In this document: piece after piece, positions 1 through 6,827 of the stretch
Position numbering within the stretch: position 1 is the first letter of the stretch
How the letters are laid out: the number at the start of each line of letters is the position of its first letter
Origin: Chthoniobacterales bacterium
GTDB taxonomy: Bacteria > Verrucomicrobiota > Verrucomicrobiia > Chthoniobacterales > JACTMZ01
Direction: 5' to 3'
DNA length: 8,146 nt
NCBI GenBank assembly: GCA_017853515.1
Contig: JAFMJK010000089.1
Location: forward strand, 1 to 8,146
Position numbers and translations under genes: made by a program
Notes under the pieces: model-generated
What the model was told of the DNA's origin: nothing
Seen by the model: only the letters and a program-made list of their open reading frames with translations
Database searches by the model: none

Positions 1-723
1 GAGCCGCTGCTCGACGCTATGAAGGCGACGATGAATCGTCACTACCCCGTGTATCCAGTCTGCCGCGAGGGCGAGTTGGTCGGCCTCGTGCGGGGACAGG
101 CTCTGGCCGAAGCGCAGGCCTTCGAACTTTCTGCGCAGGCGGGCTCGATGGTCGGCGTGGAAAAAGAAGAGCGTTTGGCCACGCCGGTTTTGCGGAGCTT
201 TTTATTCCGTCATCCATGGTTGCAACTCAACCTGCTCACTGCGTTCATCGCCGCCGCGGTTGTCGGGCTGTTCGAGAATACGCTGCAGCAGATTGTTCTT
301 CTGGCAGTTTTTCTTCCCGTCTTGGCGGGACAATCGGGCAACACGGGTTGCCAAGCACTGGCTGTCACGCTGCGCGCCATGACCTTGGGAGAACTCAAAC
401 AAGGCAAGGAATGGAAAGCACTAGCCAAGGAAGCCTGCCTCGGCCTGGCCAACGGCGCTCTCGTCGGTCTCACCGCGGGTGCGGGCATGGTCGTCTACGC
501 GCACATGATGAAAAGCCCGGTGCCCTGGAAGCTCGGCGGCATCGTTTTCCTCGCCATGATCGGCAGCTGCGTGGTGAGCGGGGCCTGCGGCGCGCTGGTG
601 CCGACCATCCTGCGTCGCCTCGGCGCCGATCCCGCCACAGCCTCGAGCATCTTCCTCACCACAGCGACGGACGTGGTCAGCATGGGTCTGTTCCTCGGCC
701 TCGCCACCTGGCTGATTCTCTGA
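1..723 (+). CDS. mgtE: Magnesium transporter MgtE, C-terminal part (5' end outside the window)
   Basis: MgtE proteins are dimeric inner-membrane Mg2+ channels gated by cytoplasmic N and CBS domains that sense intracellular Mg2+. The frame is open from base 1, so the ATG at 19 is probably internal. The first ~30 residues (H-Y-P-V-Y-P-V-C-R-E-G-E-L-V-G-L-V) are the end of the second CBS domain. A linker follows, then about five hydrophobic segments forming the MgtE pore domain, starting near R-H-P-W-L-Q (bases 208-225). The conserved pore-domain signature appears as G-Q-S-G-N-T-G-C-Q (bases 328-354; the family usually has G-x-G-G-N-x-G-x-Q). The last helix carries T-T-A-T-D (658-672), whose Asp matches the Mg2+-selecting acidic residue of the family. 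Full-length members have about 450 residues, so roughly half is present. The N domain and any upstream Mg2+ riboswitch cannot be judged here. The patatin gene starts 19 bases downstream. Confidence 0.93.
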   Translation, partial: EPLLDAMKATMNRHYPVYPVCREGELVGLVRGQALAEAQAFELSAQAGSMVGVEKEERLATPVLRSFLFRHPWLQLNLLTAFIAAAVVGLFENTLQQIVLLAVFLPVLAGQSGNTGCQALAVTLRAMTLGELKQGKEWKALAKEACLGLANGALVGLTAGAGMVVYAHMMKSPVPWKLGGIVFLAMIGSCVVSGACGALVPTILRRLGADPATASSIFLTTATDVVSMGLFLGLATWLIL

Positions 724-742
724 CCTAATCGGCAGCGCGACC

Positions 743-2464
743 ATGGCAGCCGACGAGAATGTAAATCTGCAGGAGTCCCGCGAGGCCCTGCTCTACGAGG
801 TCCTCGACAAAGAACTCGGAGGACTCCACGAAGAGGCCCGGGCCCATCTGCGCTCCGCTGTCCGATGGACTCAGCTGTCCGCCGGCGAAACGCTTTTTCG
901 CGAAGGTGACGAGGCGGACTCGATGTATGTGGTGGTGAGCGGACGCCTGCGCGCCTCGCGCGAGGAGGACGGGCGCACCATAGTGGTGGGCGAGATTGCC
1001 CGGGGAGAAACCGTCGGGGAAATGGCGCTCCTCACCGGCGGCAAGCGCTCCGCAACAATCGAAGCCATGCGTGATTGCGTCCTCGCCGGCTTGGATAGCC
1101 CGGCGTTCGCACAGCTCGCACGGCTCAGTCCGGAGTCGGTCTTGCACGTGGCACGCGTGCAATTCGACCGCATCCAGCGCGCCAATCGTCCGCGCAGTTC
1201 GGATCGCATGCGTCTTTCCGTTGCCGTTCTGGGCGCCGGCCCCGGTTGCGACGCGTTCACCTTCGCCCAGCGGTTGGAGAAAGAAATCGCCCGGCGCGGC
1301 CGGACGGTCTTGGCGGAGAGCGGGAACGCGCCGGACGGACCCGACCGCGACCGCAAATCGCGCCTTGCCCTGTGGCTCAACGAACTCGAGGCGTCCGCCC
1401 AATTTCTTGTCATGCCCTGCGACAGCACGGATGAAGTGTGGGCGGAACAATGTCTGCGCAGCGCGGATCTCGTGCTTGTTCTCGCCCGCCCCGGTAAGCC
1501 ACCGCTTTTGCCGGACGGACGGATTCCCCGCGGCGTGAAGCGCACGCTCGTGGTGCTGCACCGCGACGGTTCCGCCGCGCCTTCGGGCACGGCAAAGGCC
1601 GTCGCCGCGTGCCAAGCATCATCCCACTTCCATCTGCGGGAGAATTCCCCGGGCGATTTCGCGCGCCTCGGCAGGTTGCTCACCGGCCGGGCCGTGGGCA
1701 TTTCCTTCGCCGGGGGTGGAGCGCGGTCGTTCTGCCATCTGGGTGTCATGCGGGCGCTGGCCGAGCATGGTATTCCCCTCGACATCGCGACAGGCACGAG
1801 TCTGGGCGCCATCGTGGCCTCGGGCATCGCGCTCGACCTCGACCTGGAGGACTTGATGCAGCGCTTTCGTGTCATGGTTCAAGTCAACCCGACGAAGCGC
1901 GACTATTTGCTCATACCCCGCACGTCGCTGCTCTCGGGCCGGAAGCTGGACCGTCTCCTCCCGCACCTTCTTCCCGACACGGACATCGAGGATTGCTGGA
2001 AGGATTTTGCCTGCGTCTCCGCGAATATCACCAACCCGGGAGCGCATCTGCACCACGAGGGGAAGCTATTGCGCGCGCTGCGTGCCACCGTTTCCATCCC
2101 GGGCGTGTTCCCTCCCGTGGCAACGGAGAACGGCGAACTCCTCGTCGACGGCGGCGTCGTCAACAACTTGCCGGCCGATGTGGCCCGCGATCTCGGCGCC
2201 GGACGCCTGATTGCCTGCGACCAGGGTGGGACGACCTCGGGCAAGGCGGACAAGCCCAACGCCATGGGCATCATCATGCGCTCGGTCATTCTGCACAGCC
2301 GCATCAGCGGGCGCGCGTGGAAGACGGCGGCGGACCTTTATTTCGAATCCCCGGTCTCCGACATCAGTCTGCTCGAGTGGGAGCGTTTCGATCTGGCCGT
2401 GAAACGCGGCTATGACAACGCGAGGAAAATCCTCGAGGACGTCGATCCTGCCGACTGGCAGTGA
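743..2464 (+). CDS. NTE-type patatin phospholipase with N-terminal cyclic-nucleotide-binding domain
   Basis: Predicted 573-residue serine lipid hydrolase; characterised NTE relatives are (lyso)phospholipases acting on membrane phospholipids. Residues ~40-145 form a cyclic-nucleotide-binding fold, with a phosphate-binding cassette G-E-M-A-L-L-T-G-G-K-R-S-A-T (92-105) in which Arg102-Ser103 match the phosphate-binding pair of CRP-type domains. Residues ~157-310 resemble the NTE middle region (R-L-A-L-W-L-N-E-L-E, then S-A-D-L-V-L-V-L-A). The patatin domain starts near 315: oxyanion loop G-G-G-A-R-S (324-329), nucleophile elbow G-T-S-L-G with Ser353, and D-G-G with Asp469 completing the Ser-Asp dyad. 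Unlike animal NTE there is one nucleotide-binding domain instead of several, and I see neither an N-terminal membrane anchor nor a signal peptide, so it is probably cytosolic or membrane-peripheral. The ATG at 743 starts just before the nucleotide-binding fold; no clear Shine-Dalgarno site precedes it, consistent with coupling to mgtE. Substrate and ligand are not deducible from sequence. Confidence 0.93.
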   Translation: MAADENVNLQESREALLYEVLDKELGGLHEEARAHLRSAVRWTQLSAGETLFREGDEADSMYVVVSGRLRASREEDGRTIVVGEIARGETVGEMALLTGGKRSATIEAMRDCVLAGLDSPAFAQLARLSPESVLHVARVQFDRIQRANRPRSSDRMRLSVAVLGAGPGCDAFTFAQRLEKEIARRGRTVLAESGNAPDGPDRDRKSRLALWLNELEASAQFLVMPCDSTDEVWAEQCLRSADLVLVLARPGKPPLLPDGRIPRGVKRTLVVLHRDGSAAPSGTAKAVAACQASSHFHLRENSPGDFARLGRLLTGRAVGISFAGGGARSFCHLGVMRALAEHGIPLDIATGTSLGAIVASGIALDLDLEDLMQRFRVMVQVNPTKRDYLLIPRTSLLSGRKLDRLLPHLLPDTDIEDCWKDFACVSANITNPGAHLHHEGKLLRALRATVSIPGVFPPVATENGELLVDGGVVNNLPADVARDLGAGRLIACDQGGTTSGKADKPNAMGIIMRSVILHSRISGRAWKTAADLYFESPVSDISLLEWERFDLAVKRGYDNARKILEDVDPADWQ

Positions 2465-2465
2465 C

Positions 2466-3635
2466 TCAGAGGTTGCCGTCGAAAAACCCGGCCACCGTCT
2501 CGGCCGTTTTCTGCCACCACGGACGCCGCGACCACTCCTCCGGATGGATCTCGCGCGCGCCGCGCAAGTCCTCCTCGAACATCCCGCCCATACGTGCCCC
2601 GGTGGCCGCATCGGCCACGAGGAGGTTGAGTTCGAAGTTCCGGGTCATGGACAACGGATCGAGGTTGCTCGAACCGACAAGCACGATGGCCTCGTCGGCC
2701 ACCGCGGTTTTGGCATGGACCATGGCCCCGCGCCATTCGTGAATCTGCGCGCCAGAAGCGAGCAAGCGGGCATAGAGCCGCCGCGCGGAGGCGGCGGCCA
2801 CGGGATGGTTGTTGTTTCCGGGCAGGAGGAAACGGACGCGCACTCCGCGTCGCGCCGCGGATTCGAACGCCGCGACCACCGGCTCCGGCGTGACAAGATA
2901 GGCGTCCGTTATGTCGAGGCTGCGCGAGGCGTGGTCGGCCAGCCAGATATAGGCCTCTCCCACGCGGTGCGCCCCGGGCAAATCAGCGGCGACCATGCCG
3001 CAAGGGCACGGAACCGGCGGCGATGACGAGAAATCGGGCAACTCGAACGCGCCGCCCGCCGCCCGCGCCCACATCGCATCGAAAGCGACCGCAACCTGCA
3101 CGACAACCGGACCGCGCACCAAAAGCGCCGTGTCGCGCCAGTTGCGTCCGCCCCACGCGTGCGCCGCCCAATTGTCGCTGATGCAGAGTCCGCCAACCAC
3201 CGCCGCCTTTCCGTCGACCACCAAAGTTTTGCGATGATCCCGGTGGCGCAAACGGGGCCAAGTCCACGGCGCCAGCAAAGAGACCGGACGGAACGCGCGT
3301 GCCGTGACGTCCTCCGCTTCAAGCGCACGAGCGATCGATCCGCCCTTTACCATCATGGTGCCCACCGGATCGTAGATGACCCGGACTTCCACCCCCCGCC
3401 GCTTGGCATCCCCGAGAGCCGCCGCGAATTTGCGGCCCGTGGCATCGCCGGCGAAAATGAAATTTTCGAAACAGACCGTGCTTTGCGCCGACGCGATGAG
3501 GTCGAGCATGGCAGGAAATGCCTGTTGGCCGTCGCGCAAGACCTCGGTCTCGGTCACCTCCATGGACGGAGCGCGGACGATGCGGGAAAGTTCCCCGACA
3601 CTTTCCGGCCGGAGAAGGTCGGATTGGGCGGACAT
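2466..3635 (-). CDS. Phospholipase D / cardiolipin synthase family protein (ClsB-like, two HKD motifs)
   Basis: Predicted 389-residue phosphatidyltransferase-type enzyme. The family makes or breaks phosphodiester bonds in phospholipids through a phosphohistidine intermediate; cardiolipin synthesis is the commonest bacterial role. Both catalytic H-x-K-x4-D motifs are intact: His134/Lys136/Asp141 (H-R-K-T-L-V-V-D, followed by V-V-G-G) and His307/Lys309/Asp314 (H-A-K-T-A-V-A-D, followed by V-G-S-S-N-L-D). The segment F-E-N-F-I-F-A-G-D-A-T-G (56-67) matches the start of the first PLD half. There are no N-terminal membrane helices, unlike ClsA, so the length and layout are nearer ClsB (~410 residues). 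The start is uncertain: an in-frame ATG at 3674 would add 13 residues. The frame stays open much further upstream, but that part is the antisense of the protease gene and is not counted. Cardiolipin synthase, another phosphatidyltransferase and phospholipase D cannot be told apart here. Confidence 0.9.
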   Translation of the reverse strand: MSAQSDLLRPESVGELSRIVRAPSMEVTETEVLRDGQQAFPAMLDLIASAQSTVCFENFIFAGDATGRKFAAALGDAKRRGVEVRVIYDPVGTMMVKGGSIARALEAEDVTARAFRPVSLLAPWTWPRLRHRDHRKTLVVDGKAAVVGGLCISDNWAAHAWGGRNWRDTALLVRGPVVVQVAVAFDAMWARAAGGAFELPDFSSSPPVPCPCGMVAADLPGAHRVGEAYIWLADHASRSLDITDAYLVTPEPVVAAFESAARRGVRVRFLLPGNNNHPVAAASARRLYARLLASGAQIHEWRGAMVHAKTAVADEAIVLVGSSNLDPLSMTRNFELNLLVADAATGARMGGMFEEDLRGAREIHPEEWSRRPWWQKTAETVAGFFDGNL

Positions 3636-3674
3636 GCGGCGAGCATAGGAGCCGTGCGGAATTTGGCCAGCCAT

Positions 3675-3680
3675 CCTCCT
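3675..3680 (-). promoter_or_regulatory. Strong Shine-Dalgarno-like AGGAGG abutting an alternative PLD start
   Basis: On the minus strand the sequence reads AAAGGAGG and then immediately ATG (3674-3672), in frame with the PLD gene. It is the best Shine-Dalgarno match in the window, but its spacing of zero to that ATG is too short for normal use, and it lies 39 bases upstream of the ATG chosen at 3635. It may serve the 3674 start inefficiently or be chance. Confidence 0.35.
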
Positions 3681-3688
3681 TTCGCGGT

Positions 3689-3716
3689 TTGCCAAAAAAC
3701 GCGCAGCCGCTAGTCT
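3689..3716 (+). promoter_or_regulatory. Possible sigma70-type promoter for the Deg protease pair
   Basis: The 90-base divergent gap 3636-3725 must hold the promoters of both flanking genes. The only candidate I can point to on the + strand is TTGCCA (3689-3694, five of six to the -35 consensus), a 16-base spacer containing an A6 run (3694-3699), and TAGTCT (3711-3716, a poor -10). Transcription would start almost at the ATG at 3726, giving a leaderless or nearly leaderless mRNA, which agrees with the lack of a Shine-Dalgarno site. No convincing minus-strand promoter was found. Confidence 0.22.
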
Positions 3717-3725
3717 TAGCCGGAC

Positions 3726-5177
3726 ATGCCGCACCGCGCCCTTTATCTGCCCGTCGCCATGTTCATCCTGTGCACGGCTTCCCTGTCGCAGGGGGCGGTG
3801 GCACCGGCGGCCAGCATGGTGCGCATCGAGGTCACTTCGCAGCAACCGGACTACACCAGTCCCTGGAGTCCCGGCAGCATCGGGGCAGGCGTGGGCGCCG
3901 GCTTCGTCATCAGCGGGAACCGCATCATGACCAATGCGCACGTCGTGAGCAACGGCACCTTCATTTCCGTGCTCAAAGAAGGCGACCCGAACCCGTGGGA
4001 AGCGCGCGTCCTGCATGTCGCCCACGACTGCGATCTCGCTATTCTCGAGGTTTACGACGCGTCCTTTTTCGAGGGCACCAAACCGCTCGAGTTCGGCGGC
4101 GTACCCGCCCTCGAGTCGGAAGTCAGCGTCTACGGGTACCCCATCGGCGGCGACCGTCTTTCGGTGACGCGCGGCATCGTGTCGCGCATCGACTTCCAGC
4201 CCTACAGCCATTCGGCGGTGGACAGCCATCTCGCCATCCAGATCGACGCGGCGATCAATCCGGGAAACAGCGGCGGCCCCGTCATGCAGGACGGCAAGGT
4301 GGTCGGTGTCGCCTTCCAGGGGTTCCGCGGTGATGTCGCGCAAAACGTCGGCTACATGATCCCCACTCCCGTGGCGAAGCGCTTTCTCAAAGACGTGGAG
4401 GACGGGTCCTACGACCGGTATATGGATTTGGCCGCCACCTATTTCCCGCTGCTCAATCCCGCCCAACGCTCGGCCCTCGGCCTGACCGACGAAAACGGCG
4501 GAGTCCTCGTCGGAAGTGTTTTCGACGGCGGCGCCTCGCAGGGCAAATTGCAACCCGGCGACGTTATCCTCTCCGTGGACGGCACGAAGGTTTTCGCCGA
4601 CGGGAAAATCGACATGGACGGGGAACGCGTGGAGATGGCCGAAATTTTCGAGGGAAAATTCAAAGGCGACAAAACCGAACTCGAGATCCTGCGCGACGGC
4701 AAACCGGAGAAGGTCACCCTGGAAATGACCCGCCCTTGGCCTTTCGAAATGCAGGCCAAGGGCTATGACAAACGCCCCCGCTATGTCGTGGTCGGGGGGC
4801 TCGTCTTCCAACCTCTCGACCGCAACTTCCTCGAGACGCGCAAAGAAGTGCGTCCCCGCATGCGCTACTTTTTCGACAACTACGTATCCGATCACATTTA
4901 CCGCGGACACCCCGAGGTCATCGTCCTGAGCGACGTGCTGCGCGATCCGGTCAACACCTACGCGCGTCCCTTCGCGGACAACATCGTGTCGAAAATCAAC
5001 GGCAAGGAGGTGCGCACGCTGCAGGATGTCGCCGCGGCCTTCGCCGAGGAGGGCCAGTTCCACGTGGTCGAACTGCTGGGCGAAGGACGCCCCATTGTTC
5101 TCGACCGCGCCGCGCTGCCCGAGGCCGAGGAGCGAATCCGCCAGCGCTACGGCGTGACCAACCCGCAAAATCTCTGA
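3726..5177 (+). CDS. Exported HtrA/Deg serine protease with two PDZ-type domains (plant DEG2/DEG9-like)
   Basis: Predicted 483-residue envelope protease of the Deg family, which degrades or chaperones misfolded proteins. Residues 1 to ~24 look like a signal peptide (short basic start, hydrophobic core L-P-V-A-M-F-I-L, small residues near S-Q-G-A), so it probably acts in the periplasm. The trypsin-like domain has an intact triad: His72 in T-N-A-H-V-V, Asp103 in D-C-D-L-A-I-L, and Ser182 in G-N-S-G-G-P. The segment Y-G-Y-P-I-G-G-D and the Asp context resemble plant DEG2/DEG9 more than E. coli DegP. A PDZ domain follows (~245-335; G-V-L-V-G-S-V, then P-G-D-V-I-L-S-V-D-G). A PDZ_3-type domain comes next (~350-460; Y-V-V-V-G-G-L-V-F at 353-361), then a tail E-E-R-I-R-Q-R-Y-G-V. 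No Shine-Dalgarno site precedes the ATG, but the signal peptide fits this start. A paralogue starts 8 bases after the stop codon, almost certainly in the same transcript. Confidence 0.92.
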   Translation: MPHRALYLPVAMFILCTASLSQGAVAPAASMVRIEVTSQQPDYTSPWSPGSIGAGVGAGFVISGNRIMTNAHVVSNGTFISVLKEGDPNPWEARVLHVAHDCDLAILEVYDASFFEGTKPLEFGGVPALESEVSVYGYPIGGDRLSVTRGIVSRIDFQPYSHSAVDSHLAIQIDAAINPGNSGGPVMQDGKVVGVAFQGFRGDVAQNVGYMIPTPVAKRFLKDVEDGSYDRYMDLAATYFPLLNPAQRSALGLTDENGGVLVGSVFDGGASQGKLQPGDVILSVDGTKVFADGKIDMDGERVEMAEIFEGKFKGDKTELEILRDGKPEKVTLEMTRPWPFEMQAKGYDKRPRYVVVGGLVFQPLDRNFLETRKEVRPRMRYFFDNYVSDHIYRGHPEVIVLSDVLRDPVNTYARPFADNIVSKINGKEVRTLQDVAAAFAEEGQFHVVELLGEGRPIVLDRAALPEAEERIRQRYGVTNPQNL

Positions 5178-5184
5178 TCGACCC

Positions 5185-6810
5185 ATGACCGCTTTCCTCC
5201 GCCTCGTTCTCGCCATCGCCCTGTGCGGCTTAACGCCCGCGCATGCCATGGAGAGCATGCGAGGAATCCTCGATGCCGTGCGGGCGACCCCGACACCGGC
5301 GGCGGCGCCACCGGAGGCGACGGCGACCAATGTCGCTGCGGCAGCCACACCTGTCGCCACACCGACGCCCGAGCCAACCGTCGAGCCCCCTCGCCCGAGC
5401 AAAGGCCAGCAACCGCCCGTGGTCCGCGTCAACGTCGCCGCGCAAGCGCCCAACTTCATGCAGCCATGGCGCAAAAACCCGCGCACCATACGGCAGGGCC
5501 TCGGCGTTGTGCTCATGGACGGCCGCATTCTCGTGACAGCCGAATTGGTGGCGGACCACATCGACGTGGAATTGGAAAAACCGGACACCGCGCTCAAAGC
5601 AGCGGCACAGGTGGAAGTGGTCGACTATGACGCGAACCTCGCTCTCCTCGCCGCACCTTCCGCGGACTTCCTGCAAAGCATTCCCGGAGCGCGCCTCGAC
5701 GAATCGGTCTCGGTCGGCGATCGCGTCGAGGTGATGCAACTCGAACCGAACGGCAGACCGGTCACCACACCGGCCACCGTGACCACGATCGAAGTCGGGC
5801 CCTACCCGGTCGACGAAAACGCTTTCCTCGTCTTCAAGCTGAGCGTGCCGCTGCAAACCCGCGAAAACAGTTTCACCATCCCCGCACTGAAGGACGGGCG
5901 TCTCGTCGGCCTTGTCATGCGCTACAGCCCCGCCACGCAGACCGCCGACCTCGTCCCCGCTCCGGTCATCGCCCAGTTCCTGCGCGCCGCAGCCAAGCAG
6001 CCCTACGCCGGTTTCCCCCGGGCCGGTCTCACTTTCTCCGACACGCGCGATCCGCAACTGCGCCGCTTTGCCAGCCTCCCCGAGGGCACCGGCGGGGCTT
6101 ATGTCACCAAGGTTCTCCCGGGCTCTCCAGCCGACGCGGCCGGCGTCAAAGCGGGAGATGTCCTGCTCAGCGTGGACGGCCGTGCGATTGACCAAGACGG
6201 CAATTATGAGGATGAGCGCTTCGGTAAGATCTCGCTCGCGCACTACGTGTCTACCGCACTGCAAGCCGGGCAGAAAATTCCCATCGTGGTCTGGCGCGAC
6301 GGGGCAGAGGTGACGCTCGAGGGCACGCTCGCTCCGCGCGACCGCTCGCGCATGATCAGCCAGCCCTACATCTTCGACCGCGACCCCGATTACGTCGTGG
6401 TCGGCGGCGTCGTCTTCTCCGAACTCTCGCGGCAGTTCCTGCGCGAATTCGGACGCGGTTGGCAGGAAGACGCGCCGCTCAAGCTTCTTTACCTCGACCG
6501 ATTCCAGAGCGAATTGCCGCCGGACCGCGGCCGCATCGTCTTCATCAGCGGCGTGCTGAGCAGCCCGAACAATATAGGTTACGAGGGACTCGGTTTCGAG
6601 GTCGTCGAGGAAATCAACGGCAAGCCGATCCGCAGTCTCGCCGATGTCGCCGCGGCGGTCGACAACCCCGAAGGACCGTATCACCGCATCCGTCTGGCCG
6701 AAGACCCCGGTCTGCTCGTGCTCGATGTGGACGGCTCCAAAGCCGACGAGGAGCGCATCAAACAACAATACGGCCTCGAATCCCTGCGGCACCTCGAGTC
6801 GCAGGACTAA
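5185..6810 (+). CDS. Catalytically dead Deg paralogue: secreted pseudoprotease with two PDZ-type domains
   Basis: Predicted 541-residue paralogue of the preceding protease. It has a clear signal peptide (hydrophobic L-R-L-V-L-A-I-A-L-C, cleavage likely after A-H-A at residue 21), then a Pro/Ala/Thr-rich linker (~34-76) absent from its neighbour. The trypsin-like fold is recognisable: V-R-V-N-V-A-A-Q-A-P matches V-R-I-E-V-T-S-Q-Q-P of the partner. All three catalytic positions look changed: the His site is Leu121 (T-A-E-L-V-A), the Asp site is Asn151 (D-A-N-L-A-L-L), and G-N-S-G-G-P is replaced by E-N-S-F-T-I-P (227-233), which loses the oxyanion glycines even if Ser229 is aligned with the nucleophile. 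The PDZ domain (~300-380; P-A-D-A-A-G-V-K-A-G-D-V-L-L-S-V-D-G) and PDZ_3-type domain (~400-510; Y-V-V-V-G-G-V-V-F at 403-411) are well preserved, as is the E-E-R-I-K-Q-Q-Y-G-L tail. The seven-base gap to the upstream gene suggests translational coupling. Likely a non-catalytic binding, assembly or regulatory partner. Confidence 0.88.
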   Translation: MTAFLRLVLAIALCGLTPAHAMESMRGILDAVRATPTPAAAPPEATATNVAAAATPVATPTPEPTVEPPRPSKGQQPPVVRVNVAAQAPNFMQPWRKNPRTIRQGLGVVLMDGRILVTAELVADHIDVELEKPDTALKAAAQVEVVDYDANLALLAAPSADFLQSIPGARLDESVSVGDRVEVMQLEPNGRPVTTPATVTTIEVGPYPVDENAFLVFKLSVPLQTRENSFTIPALKDGRLVGLVMRYSPATQTADLVPAPVIAQFLRAAAKQPYAGFPRAGLTFSDTRDPQLRRFASLPEGTGGAYVTKVLPGSPADAAGVKAGDVLLSVDGRAIDQDGNYEDERFGKISLAHYVSTALQAGQKIPIVVWRDGAEVTLEGTLAPRDRSRMISQPYIFDRDPDYVVVGGVVFSELSRQFLREFGRGWQEDAPLKLLYLDRFQSELPPDRGRIVFISGVLSSPNNIGYEGLGFEVVEEINGKPIRSLADVAAAVDNPEGPYHRIRLAEDPGLLVLDVDGSKADEERIKQQYGLESLRHLESQD

Positions 6811-6823
6811 GCGCGCCCGGCGC

Positions 6824-6827
6824 AGGA
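6824..6827 (+). promoter_or_regulatory. Shine-Dalgarno AGGA for gltX
   Basis: AGGA lies five bases before the ATG at 6833, within the 22-base gap after the pseudoprotease gene. It is the only well-placed ribosome-binding site in the window and supports the chosen gltX start. Confidence 0.5.

Noticed and set aside
725..2415. Several long alternative frames (minus 725-1615 and 871-1875, plus 1609-2415)
   Set aside because: All overlap the patatin gene in other frames and give Arg/Pro/Ala-rich sequence without motifs.
2448..2461. Small hairpin (CTGCC-GACT-GGCAG) at the patatin gene end as a terminator
   Set aside because: The stem is only five pairs, lies inside the coding sequence and is not followed by a T run on either strand.
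5281..5410. GC-rich GGCGGCG/ACACCG patches as a DNA tandem repeat or regulatory array
   Set aside because: No fixed repeat unit; the pattern follows from Pro/Ala/Thr codons in the linker.
3675..5597. Very long minus-strand open frame running upstream from the PLD gene, giving about 1040 residues in total
   Set aside because: Beyond ~3675 it is the antisense of the Deg protease gene and the start of its paralogue. The translation is low-complexity His/Asp/Val/Arg-rich sequence with no domain, as expected opposite GC-rich coding DNA. PLD homology begins only near 3635.
5185..6810. Second Deg gene as a pseudogene
   Set aside because: 541 codons without a stop or frameshift, an intact signal peptide and well-kept PDZ-type domains argue for a functional non-catalytic protein.
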